A stretch of DNA of 64,000 bases from Pseudomonas rhizosphaerae. Its GTDB lineage: Bacteria; Pseudomonadota; Gammaproteobacteria; Pseudomonadales; Pseudomonadaceae. The stretch spans positions 3,954,001 to 4,018,000 of the forward strand of contig NZ_CP009533.1 in the NCBI RefSeq assembly GCF_000761155.1. Direction: 5' to 3'. This document shows positions 48,614 to 57,800 of the stretch, piece by piece. Numbering within the stretch: the stretch's first letter is position 1; each line of letters starts with the position of its first letter. Under the pieces are notes generated by a model. The model was not told the DNA's origin, searched no databases, and worked only from the letters and a program-made list of their open reading frames with translations. Position numbers and translations under genes: made by a program.

Positions 48614-50043
48614 TGCGCCTGTCTGAACTGACCCAAGCCGGCCGCAGCCCAGCTCTGCCATTGAGCATCACCCTGGCCGACGCCGCCGGCCCCGGCGAGC
48701 TGCAACTGCTGACGCTGCTGCGCGTGCTGCCCGGGCAGCGCTACGTCGGCGCCGGTGTTTGGCGCGGTCGCACCGTGCTCGCCAAGTTGCTGGTCGGCAG
48801 CAAGGCCGCTCGGCATTTCCAGCGCGAGCTGACCGGCGTGCGCCTGCTCGCCGAGCAGGGCCTGAGCACCCCGCAACTGCTCGCCGACGGCCTGCAGGAA
48901 GGCGAGGGCGGCTGGTTGCTGTTCGAGTACCTGGAAGGCGCCCATAGCCTGGCCGACGAATGGGCTCGCGTGGAAACCCTGCCGCCCCTGGCCGACGAAC
49001 AAAGCGCCGTGCTCGGCGAAGCCCTTGGCGTCATCGGCCAGATGCATGGCAAAGGCCTGTGGCAGGCAGACCTGCACTTGGACAACCTGCTGCGCCACAA
49101 CGCTCAGGTGTTCCTCATCGACGGCGCCGGCATCCAGGCTGAACAGGCCGGCAAGCCCCTGTCGCGACAAAAGGTGCTGGAAAACCTCGGCGTGTTCTTC
49201 GCCCAATTGCCCCGCAACCTGGAGCCCTTCACCGAAGAACTGCTGGTGTATTACCTGCTGGCCAACGGCGAACACGGCCTGCCCATGGAAGCGCTGCAGA
49301 AGCAGATCGACAAGGTCCGCGCCTGGCGCCTGAAAGATTATCTGGGCAAAGTCGGCCGCGATTGCAGCCTGTTCAGCGTCCAGGACAACGCCTCCAGCCT
49401 GCGCGCCGTACGCCGCGAAGAAGAAGCCGCCATGCTGCCCGTGCTGGAGCGTGCCGACGCCCTGCTTGAACAGGGCCACATTTACAAGACCGGCGGCGCC
49501 GCCACGGTCGGCCGCGTCCACAGCCAGGGCCGCGACCTGCTGGTCAAGCGCTACAACATCAAGAACCTGCTGCACTGGGGCAAGCGCTTCTGGCGCCCGA
49601 GCCGTGCCTGGCATTCGTGGGTCGAAGGCAACCGATTGCTGTTCCTCGGCATCGCCACGCCCAAGCCGTTGGCCGTGCTGGAGAAGCGCACGTTGTGGTT
49701 GCGCCGCGAGGCCTATCTGGTCACTGAACACCTGAGCGGCCCGGACCTGATCGAAGCCTTCGCCCCTCATGTCGACACGGGAGACGTCCCCGAAGCCCAG
49801 TTGCAGGCTTTGGACCAGCTGATCGCCGACTTGACCCGCGAGCGCATCAGCCATGGCGACCTCAAGGGCCACAACCTGTTCTGGCACAACGGCCGCTGGG
49901 CCCTGATCGACCTGGATGCTATGCAGCAGCACGGTAGCGATGCCAGCTTTGCTGCCGCCCATGCCCGCGACCGCGAGCGGCTGTTGCGCAACTGGCCGGT
50001 GAACAGTGCCCTGCGCACACTGCTGGAACAACGCCTGGGCTGA
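48613..50043 (+). CDS. Double kinase-domain LPS kinase family protein (PA5006-like)
   Basis: This 476-residue protein is built from two WaaP/InaA-like kinase modules in one chain. The first (about 50-235) has RTVLAKLLVGSKAARHFQRE, catalytic QADLHLDNLLRH and LIDGAGI. The second (about 285-470) has GRDLLVKRYNIKNLLHWGKR, catalytic SHGDLKGHNLFWHN and ALIDLDAMQQH. Both modules keep the catalytic aspartate. It closes the seven-gene operon. In P. aeruginosa a carbamoyltransferase gene (PA5005) comes next; here the operon is followed by an accessory toxin gene instead. Confidence 0.83.
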   Translation: MRLSELTQAGRSPALPLSITLADAAGPGELQLLTLLRVLPGQRYVGAGVWRGRTVLAKLLVGSKAARHFQRELTGVRLLAEQGLSTPQLLADGLQEGEGGWLLFEYLEGAHSLADEWARVETLPPLADEQSAVLGEALGVIGQMHGKGLWQADLHLDNLLRHNAQVFLIDGAGIQAEQAGKPLSRQKVLENLGVFFAQLPRNLEPFTEELLVYYLLANGEHGLPMEALQKQIDKVRAWRLKDYLGKVGRDCSLFSVQDNASSLRAVRREEEAAMLPVLERADALLEQGHIYKTGGAATVGRVHSQGRDLLVKRYNIKNLLHWGKRFWRPSRAWHSWVEGNRLLFLGIATPKPLAVLEKRTLWLRREAYLVTEHLSGPDLIEAFAPHVDTGDVPEAQLQALDQLIADLTRERISHGDLKGHNLFWHNGRWALIDLDAMQQHGSDASFAAAHARDRERLLRNWPVNSALRTLLEQRLG

Positions 50044-50115
50044 GGGCTCAGGCGGTATTCACACTCGATGGCGGTGCTATCCATGCACGCCCAAAGCGCA
50101 CTCGCACGGCTCTAA

Positions 50116-50140
50116 CCTCGTGGTCTCCCAACCCACGAGG
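50116..50140 (+). promoter_or_regulatory. Palindrome overlapping the toxin gene's ribosome site
   Basis: CCTCGTGG (50116-50123) and CCACGAGG (50133-50140) form a perfect 8-base inverted repeat, and the GAGG at 50137-50140 is the ribosome site of the ATG at 50149. It is either an mRNA hairpin that hides the site or a repressor operator. Confidence 0.5.
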
Positions 50141-50148
50141 CAACCACC

Positions 50149-53100
50149 ATGAGCACCCTCCAGACCCCTGTCACGTCCACACTTGAAAGCGCAGGCGACC
50201 TTGCCGATACCGAAGCTGACCTACTCAGCGCCAGCACCCGCTATTGGCAAACACGCCTTGGCCAACTGATCGACCAATACCCAGACCTGGAAGGCGCCGC
50301 CTTCGCTGCGGCTCAATACCTGCTGGCGAAACTGGGTGGGTTCGATCACGACCCCTACGAAGTGTATTGGCACTGGTTCGACTCGGCCAACACCAGCCCA
50401 CGCACCTACACAGGCTGGGAACACCACGGCAAACCCTTGCAATCCATGACGCTGGTGGAGCTGGTAATGCGCCGCTTCAACCTCGAGCAGCAGCGCAATC
50501 CCGATCTGCTGGCGCAAATGGGTGGTTTCTATACGGCCGATGCCCACGCCGCTCACTACAACGAGCACAACGAAGTGCGCCTGGACCCGCGCAAGGTGCT
50601 GCAGCACTTCTGGGATGGGGACTTCGCCAATCAATACCTGTCGCGCCTGCGTGGGTTCTGGATCAACCAGCAAAGCGCGTATCGCACCGTATCGAAAATC
50701 AGCATGCTGTGCAGCGCCACCTTGCAGTGCCAGCGAGGCGACATGGCGGTCGAAGATTTCCTGGAGGTCTACGCGGCCGTAGCGAACGACCCCAGCAGCC
50801 CGTTCAGCCCGGAGAAGCTCTACGGCGATAACGTTTCAAGCTCGACCACCGTGGTCCGCGCACTGGATGTGGAAGGAATGGTCAGCCACGGCGTCCTGCG
50901 CTTCTGCACTGCACAAGGGCGCGAGATTCTGTACTGCGCCATGCAGCACCCTTCATTCGTTACCGTCAAAAATGCCGAAGCACTCTACCAATGGGTGCAA
51001 AGCCACTTGGCGACGGCAGACAGCCGGCAGCGGTTCGGTGTGCAGTTCGTCAGGGCGGAGCACAACAAGCAGGCCGAATGGGCGACGCTGCAAGGGCATC
51101 TGAGCCACATAGCCAAAACCCCGTGGGCCGCACGCAAGTCGCGTCTGAACGTGCTGAACAAAAAGCTCGATGGCTACACGTTCAACTTTCTGGTCGACAG
51201 CCTCAAGGCCGACATGGAGCAGGATGCCAAGTACTTGCTGATGTCCAACAGCCGGCTGGAGAAAGGCCTGTGGATCGGCTATCTGGAAAGCTTTCTCAAG
51301 CTCTATGGTGGCTTGAGCCTGATCGGCTGGCCGGTCGCCGCGCTGTCCATTGCTGCCGGCCTGGTGGAAGTGGGCCTGTATGCCGACAAGGCCATCAATG
51401 CGCTCGACGAGAAAGAGCGGACCGAGGCCGTTCGCGGTTCCATCATTCAGGCGCTCAACCTGATTCTGACGCTGCCCTTGCTCAGTGATGCCAGCCTGCT
51501 GAGCGAGTATGACGAATTCGACATCGATACCAGTGCCCAGCTGGACGTGGATGGCGAGGTGTTGCTGCCGGACGAAGAGGATCTGGACTCGGGCGATGAC
51601 ATCAATGATTCGACCTTGTCGTCGAACCAGGACGAAGCGGGCGAGACGGACAGCGACTCCAGTGTGCTCGGCAGTGATTCCGACCAGGAAGATGCCACCC
51701 AGGCCCAGGCACTTCGCAATGCCCAGGATCTTGCTGCCTGGCGTCCGGTGATCATTCGCGATACCGGATTCAAACTGCACCGACACGGTCCCTTGGCGGG
51801 CTTGTATGTACGCCAGGGATTTGAAACCTATGCGCGCCTGCATTCAACCTTGTATCGCGTGCGCTATGTGCATGCCCTCAAGCAATGGGCCGTGGTCGAC
51901 CCACTCAACCCCTACGGCCTGCACAGCTATATCCCGATCACCCTGCACGGCAACATCTGGAGAGCGGCAAGCCGTATCACGTTGAGCGCTACCGACGATG
52001 TCGAAACCACCCGGCTCTGGAATCTGGCTCCCAGTGACCCTGCAATAGGCGTACAGCGCCCCGCCAACACCATCAGCATCCAGGTGCCGCTGGACGACGT
52101 GGAAAAAATCATGGATCGCTACATGGTGCGTATCCCCGAGCGGGGCCATCTGCTGGCCATGTATGACGTCGAAGAACGCACCTGGCGCGCCAATCACCTG
52201 GGCAATACGGCCTACCTGTGGCGCACGCCCGAAGGCGAATGGCGCAGCGGCGATCGAGCCCAGTGGCTGCAAGGCAGCACGGCGTCCCCTGCGCCGCAGA
52301 CGCTCAAGACGATCACGCTGCCGCCGTTGCCGGCGCTTTCGAACCTGGCCAAAGCCATTCCCAAGGTGTTGCACTACCTATGGATCGGCCACGAGCTGCC
52401 CAGCCAGGCGCTGCTCGATAATCTGCTGATCAACGATGTGCGCATGAAGGGCTATCGCACCATCATCCACGCCGACATGGACACGCCGCAGTTGCTTCGC
52501 CGCCTGACGTGGCAGTTCGCCGGGAAGGCCAACTTCGAAGTCAAGCCGCTGGCAGACGAAGCCTTTTTCCATGCCTTGCGTGCAGGCCCCAGCGGCGCGC
52601 AGTACGACGCGCTGCGTTCAGGCGTGGCGAAGAATTACGCCGCTGCCAGCGACCTGTTGCGCTACCCCCTGCTCGACACCTATGGCGGCATCTACACCGA
52701 CGTGGACAACACCTTCGTGGCAGTGCTGGACAAGGTCGACCTGCCTGCAGGCCCCAGTGATCTGCTGCTGGACGACGCGGTGGTGCACAGCGATGTGCAA
52801 TATCGGGGCTACAACAGCCATGTGCTGGGCAGCCACCCGAACAACCCGGTGCTCAAGGCGGTGATGCGTTCCATGGCGCAGCGCTACCAGGCCCGCGCCG
52901 ACTTCTACACCCGGCCGCGACCCTTTCTGGACAGAGCCAAGACACCTGCTCAAATCAACGAGTTCTGGGGCTATGTGCGCACCACCTTCGACATGACCGG
53001 CCCACAGGTGCTCGATGACGTCCTGCGCGAAACTCGCCCCGACTACTACGACCTGGCCTTGCGCCCGGACCTGCGTCAATCGATGGGCATCAGCAGCCAG

Positions 53101-53232
53101 GAGTATGAATTGCGCCTGCTGGCGCGGGTGCAGCACTACTTTCCATTCGCCAACAAGGCCGAGATAAAGGTCGGCAGCCTGCACTCCTGGAAAACCACGC
53201 GCAAGCGTCGGGCTCTGCGCGCGCTCGTGTAG
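50149..53232 (+). CDS. Large toxin with TcdA/TcdB-like DXD glycosyltransferase domain
   Basis: This 1027-residue protein without a signal peptide has a helical N-terminal half including a hydrophobic stretch at about 390-425 (LSLIGWPVAALSIAAGLVEV), which could insert in membranes. A strongly acidic Ser/Asp-rich linker follows (about 455-535), then a beta-rich region (FKLHRHGPLAGLYVRQGFE, LYRVRYVHALKQWAVVDPL). The C-terminal sugar-transferase domain has the IPKVLHYLWIGHELP opening (W745), RSGVAKNYAAASDLLRYPLL, and YGGIYTDVDNTF with the catalytic DXD at 851-853. Clostridial TcdA/TcdB use this fold to glucosylate Rho GTPases. A GTPase-like or other protein target is plausible, but the acceptor is unknown. 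The middle resembles the DUF6543-type dermonecrotic toxins of Pseudomonas. It lies directly behind the LPS operon and in front of a PAAR gene. Confidence 0.8.
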   Translation: MSTLQTPVTSTLESAGDLADTEADLLSASTRYWQTRLGQLIDQYPDLEGAAFAAAQYLLAKLGGFDHDPYEVYWHWFDSANTSPRTYTGWEHHGKPLQSMTLVELVMRRFNLEQQRNPDLLAQMGGFYTADAHAAHYNEHNEVRLDPRKVLQHFWDGDFANQYLSRLRGFWINQQSAYRTVSKISMLCSATLQCQRGDMAVEDFLEVYAAVANDPSSPFSPEKLYGDNVSSSTTVVRALDVEGMVSHGVLRFCTAQGREILYCAMQHPSFVTVKNAEALYQWVQSHLATADSRQRFGVQFVRAEHNKQAEWATLQGHLSHIAKTPWAARKSRLNVLNKKLDGYTFNFLVDSLKADMEQDAKYLLMSNSRLEKGLWIGYLESFLKLYGGLSLIGWPVAALSIAAGLVEVGLYADKAINALDEKERTEAVRGSIIQALNLILTLPLLSDASLLSEYDEFDIDTSAQLDVDGEVLLPDEEDLDSGDDINDSTLSSNQDEAGETDSDSSVLGSDSDQEDATQAQALRNAQDLAAWRPVIIRDTGFKLHRHGPLAGLYVRQGFETYARLHSTLYRVRYVHALKQWAVVDPLNPYGLHSYIPITLHGNIWRAASRITLSATDDVETTRLWNLAPSDPAIGVQRPANTISIQVPLDDVEKIMDRYMVRIPERGHLLAMYDVEERTWRANHLGNTAYLWRTPEGEWRSGDRAQWLQGSTASPAPQTLKTITLPPLPALSNLAKAIPKVLHYLWIGHELPSQALLDNLLINDVRMKGYRTIIHADMDTPQLLRRLTWQFAGKANFEVKPLADEAFFHALRAGPSGAQYDALRSGVAKNYAAASDLLRYPLLDTYGGIYTDVDNTFVAVLDKVDLPAGPSDLLLDDAVVHSDVQYRGYNSHVLGSHPNNPVLKAVMRSMAQRYQARADFYTRPRPFLDRAKTPAQINEFWGYVRTTFDMTGPQVLDDVLRETRPDYYDLALRPDLRQSMGISSQEYELRLLARVQHYFPFANKAEIKVGSLHSWKTTRKRRALRALV

Positions 53233-53253
53233 GAGCGGCTAGCAGCCGCGAAA
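53229..53253. repeat. Half REP element, family A
   Basis: GTAGGAGCGGCTAGCAGCCG plus CGAAA overlaps the stop codon (TAG 53230-53232) of the glycosyltransferase toxin gene. The opposite arm is not visible downstream. Confidence 0.65.
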
Positions 53254-53407
53254 CAGCTGGTACGTTACCGGCCACTTGGCGACGGCAGATCAGGACATGT
53301 CCTTCACTTCCGTGGGACCGATCCTACAGACGTACTTCCCGTACTCCCGGAAACTTCTGTCGCTTGGCGGTCCCTCGCGGGCCAGCGGCAGAGCAGGGGA
53401 GTGGGAC

Positions 53408-54397
53408 ATGAGACTGGGATACTTCATTCGGCTGGGCGACAAGACATCGTGCGGCGGCACCGTCCTCGGCGGCGAGCGAAGCGTCACCTTGCTCGGCGTC
53501 CCACGCTCGCGCGAAGGTGATCGCGTGTCGTGCGGCAAGAGCACCGGTGAATTCCACATCGTCGGCGGCGTCGACCAGCTCAAGAGCAACGGCCGGCGCG
53601 TCGCCGGCAGCCTCGACAGCACCAGCAGCTGTGCCTGCAACGCGCTACTGATTCCGTCTTCGTTCACGACCCAGTACGAGTCGCTGCGCAGAGTCAAACC
53701 ACAGCCGGCCGCCGTGCCGCGCCCAGATACGCTGCAGAACTGCGGCCACCCAGACCAGTTGCTGTCGATCACCACCTACATGGCCGGCGAGATCAACCGC
53801 AATGTCCGCCACCCCACCGTGGTCAAGATCAGACAACTCAACCGCTACGATGCAAGTCAGGACACGCGCGCTTATAAGGCGCTGCCCTGGCATGCACGCT
53901 GGTGGGCACGCGACCCGCAAGTGGTGGCCAAGGCATGTCGGGACGAAGCCGTGGCCTTGTGGGTCAATCAAATGGACAACAACAGCGATTGGAACTACCG
54001 GGCCAAAATTTCGCAGCTGCAGAACTCCAGCTGGCACAAGCAGGGCCGCTACCTCTACCACGTTGGTCTCTGGACCGGCATTCATTACGGCTACCTGGGT
54101 CTGGCCGCAGGTTTTCGCTCAGGCGTGCTGCTCGACGGCATCGACGGGCAGACGCCGCTGGAACAGCGTCGAACTCTGCGCCACTGGCACACACCCGCCG
54201 AACGGGTGGCGATCAGCATTGGGATGGAGTTGTACAAGCGCCATCCTGAAGGGGTGGTGACGGCGAAGGCGATCCTTCATGCGGTGGTGGGGGCCGAGCG
54301 GGAGAATTGGGGAGCGGGCAGGCGGGAGCATGGGTGTAGTGCTTATGCTCGACTGAGCGTCGCAAGACCCGGCGGCGCGGTCCTACAGGATGCGTAA
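53408..54397 (+). CDS. PAAR-domain polymorphic toxin, probable Ntox44 C-terminus
   Basis: This 329-residue protein has an N-terminal PAAR domain (residues 1 to about 82: MRLGYFIRLGDKTSCGG, VTLLGVPRSREGDRVSCGK, GEFHIVGG), the cone that tips the VgrG spike of type VI secretion systems. The C-terminal part (about 120-320) carries DNNSDWNYRAK and GIHYGYLGLAAGFRSGVLLD, which resembles polymorphic toxin type 44, a predicted RNase; the call is by pattern and uncertain. AGGGGAG 6 bases before the ATG supports this start; the frame is open upstream but PAAR proteins begin here. No VgrG, adaptor or intact immunity gene is adjacent. It may assist or be coupled with the glycosyltransferase toxin upstream, 175 bases away. 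Confidence 0.8.
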   Translation: MRLGYFIRLGDKTSCGGTVLGGERSVTLLGVPRSREGDRVSCGKSTGEFHIVGGVDQLKSNGRRVAGSLDSTSSCACNALLIPSSFTTQYESLRRVKPQPAAVPRPDTLQNCGHPDQLLSITTYMAGEINRNVRHPTVVKIRQLNRYDASQDTRAYKALPWHARWWARDPQVVAKACRDEAVALWVNQMDNNSDWNYRAKISQLQNSSWHKQGRYLYHVGLWTGIHYGYLGLAAGFRSGVLLDGIDGQTPLEQRRTLRHWHTPAERVAISIGMELYKRHPEGVVTAKAILHAVVGAERENWGAGRREHGCSAYARLSVARPGGAVLQDA

Positions 54398-54813
54398 GTG
54401 GCACAGCCAGCAGCTTCCGCTTTCTCTACAGGAAGTCGTTTAGCGAGCAAATTAGCCGGCCTGCTCCAGGCAGAACTTGGCCGATTCATAGGGCATGCGG
54501 TTCTTTGCATGCTTGTCGCGCACGAAGCGCTTCTCTTAGGGGGCGGCAATTAGCTTGTCGTTGATGTATGGGGCCGATTAAGGGTTGTGGCTAAGGGCGC
54601 CGGACAGGCCAAGAATCGTAAATGCCAAGGGTCTAGCCTCTTTGAACGGGTAGATGCGCCCGCAGGCCTCTGGGGCGGGCGGCGGGCGGCGAAAGGCGGG
54701 GATTATAGTGTAATTGCCCACCGCCCAACACTGTCGTGCCTGTCACCCCCCCCCCTGAGCCTTGAGCGGGCATTCGCGTAAGGTCGCGACGAGGCCAACA
54801 CCTCAACCGTTTC
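54398..54813. other. Gene-poor gap after the PAAR toxin, with a gene remnant
   Basis: These 416 bases hold no intact gene on either strand. On the minus strand from about 54572 to a stop at 54452 a broken frame reads YINDKLIAAP, stop, EKRFVRDKHAKNRMPYESAK, FCLEQAG. It looks like the decayed end of a small protein that I cannot identify. A run of ten C occurs at 54746-54755. The place where an immunity gene for the PAAR toxin would be expected is therefore empty. Confidence 0.5.
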
Positions 54814-57800
54814 CTAGTCAATTAGCTCTATCAACGAATCATCTAGGTAGATTGCCTGCAGAGGCCTGCCTGTTCCTACTGTGTCCATTAGGCCAACGTA
54901 GACATATATCGGCTCTGTCGAAGAAACGGCCTTAAAGGTTCCTGAAAGGGTTGTCATATTGCCGTTGGTAACGACGACAGTTGCAACCCCGTTCATGCCA
55001 AGCCTATTAACTACGATAGCTTTAGTAAATCGGAATGATTGCGTTGTTAGGAAGCCCAACTTTGCACTCCAGCGGTAGTTGCCTCCGACCTTCAGATGGG
55101 TAAGCGTCTTAGATATACTACCTGCCATCCCCGGACCGCCGTTCGCAGCAGCTGAGAGCACGTGACTGCCGCCAACACTTATGATGTTGCTAGGCAGTCC
55201 AATCCAGCCATGTGTATGGTTACTCTCAAAATCTGCATACTCCCGCGTCAATACATAATAGGAAAAATTCCTGGGATCAGATACCAAGCCGCTTCCATAA
55301 ACTGCTCTGGCCGTAATCGAATAGCTTCGAATCGCCAGATTCGTGATGGTGAAACTCCACTTTCCGTTGCTGTCTGCAGTCACGGTGCTGATCTGTGTAG
55401 AACCATCTAGCAATTGAACCTGTTGAGACGGTGCAGCTGTTCCCATGACAACGACTTCGTCGTTGTACGTTGTCCCTCCGTGGGCGATCTCTCCATCTGA
55501 ATCCCGAACAGTGGTGATTACGGGGCGGACATCAGGCACCGATTTCACTGTATAAACCCGCGGCGCAAAACTTACCGCATCCGACTCGGTCGGGCTGCCA
55601 TCCAAAGCCACCTTGAAGGTCACGGTCAGCGAGGCGCCGTCCTTAAGCTCTTTGAGTTCCGCCATGGTCACGTTGACCGTCTTCCTACCTTGGCTGACCC
55701 ACGTTGCGTCCGTCGGCGTAGCGGCCAAGAGCTCTTTGCTCCAGGCACTGCCGTCCTGCCGCGTGCCTGTCAGGGTTAGCCACACCGGCTGCGCCACTTC
55801 AATCATCGGCCAGCGCCCAACCCTGATGGTGGCATCCTGCATGAGTCGGCTTACATCAAACTCCGGCCCCGCCCCGCTGTTTGCCGCTTCCAGGATGATC
55901 AACTCACTCAACTCATTCGCCGGCAGCGTTCCCACCTGCAGGTTCATCAACGCCGAATTCCCCACCAAGTCCGAAGCAGGCCCCCTGAAAACCACATACC
56001 CCACCTGCACTGTCTGCCCTAGGCTGCGCACTAGCACGGTGGCCGGCACTGGTACACGCCCCTCACCGGCACCTGCCAGCATCCAGGGAATGGTTAGATC
56101 CGTACCGCCAGGCAGGCGCCAGATGATGGCAACGGTATCGCCCGCCAGAATCCGGCTGTCGCTGACGACCACCGTGGCAGTGTTACTCTCGTAAGAAGTC
56201 CCCGGCTTTACTGGCTGCCAGGTGCTGACCTCGCCGTTAGTCGCATCCACCACCTTGGGCAGCGGCCACGGCAATTCAGCCGCTGCGCCAACATGCAGTT
56301 GCAACACCTGCGAACTGCCCACTGGTTGCCCATTACGTCGGGCCTCATAACTGACGTCCACATAGCCATTGGTGTTTCCGTCAATGTAGGGCGTCTTGCC
56401 GATGCGGATTTCAAGGTTGCCCGAGCTTGGAAATGCCTGATCGGTCAGCGTGATGCTGGCGTTGGACCGACCTAGCCATTTCACGGTCAACAAGTCACCC
56501 GGGGCGAGGGTCGAGTTGGGCTCCACCACGACCTTGATGGCGTCCACAATCGCACCCGGATCAATCTCCCCGTTCGCAAACACCGGCTCCGTAGTCGGCT
56601 TGGGCAAGTTGCTCGGGATACCCACCACAGTCAGCTGCAGCGTCGGCGACAGATAGCTCACGCCTTGCGCAGTGACTTCGTAGTACACCTCCAGCACCCT
56701 GCCGGTGCCAAGGGTGATCGCAAACGCCTTGTCGATCAGCAGGCTTACATCCTGTGGCGTATTGCTGGTCACTGCATGGTTCACCGTGGTGTACATCGGC
56801 GTGCCGCTGGCGGTCTGGCCTTTCCAGTGCAGCTGGATCGTTTGTCCGCTGGCCATGAACCCGTAGGCTGGAACGATCACCTCCTGATGCGACCCGGTGA
56901 CGATGTCGGGGTTGAAGGTGTTGCCGGTGACGCCGGTCAAGCGTGGTTGTGCCAGTGTCACTGGCTGGCCGATGACGGTAGCGGTCACGCGGTGCGAGCG
57001 TTTGTTCTGGCCGCCGATGATGGCGTCGTAGTAGACCGTGACACTGCTGCCGGCCAGCGCAGCAGCCTTGGCGTTTGGCACTTTGACGGTCACCCGAGAA
57101 GCACTGGCCTCGACGCGAAAGGCCGCGGTGTAGGTCAGCTGTGGCCCCAGAATCGGTTGCCCCGTCCAGGTCAGGGTGCCCTGGGTACCGGCAGGCATGT
57201 TGTTGCCGGTGACTGGAATGTACACCGTCACGTCGGCGCCGGCCAGGTCATCCATGTCCAACTGGTCATAGTCGTTGGTCTGCGGCAGCGTTGGGACGTG
57301 CAGCGAGCCTGGTACGTCCACATCCGCATGTGCTTCCAGGCTGTACAAGGACCAGTTCATCACCGTGTCATGGATTTCGTAACGCACGATCAGACCCAGG
57401 CCCGGCGTGTTGTCGATGATGTCAGCCGAGACGGTGATGGTCAGCGGCATGCTAGGGGTGGAGGCTTCGGCAGCGTTAACGGTCTTGCGGATTTCCTGGT
57501 TCGACCAGTGCAGGACGATCTCGTCGTTCTCGGCAATGTTCGCGTAACGAGGAATGGTGACCGTCAGCGGCTGGCCTGGTGTCACCGTGGCGGGAATACC
57601 GGTGGGCGGGGTGAGGTGTTCGTTCACATAGGGTGTGGACGGATCAGGATCAGGGTTGCCCGGCACACTCTGCTTGACCAGAAAAGGGCCTGCGTTGCGG
57701 GACACGCTGAACGAGTCAGAGGGCGGTACCTTGTGGTGATAGTGCAGCGTGACCTGACCGTCCTGGGGAAACACGGAAGGCAGCAGGTAGAAGGTGACGA

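Noticed and set aside
54746..54755. Run of ten C as a possible phase-variation tract
   Set aside because: It lies outside any reading frame, beyond the 3' end of Ig gene A, and not in an obvious promoter spacer.
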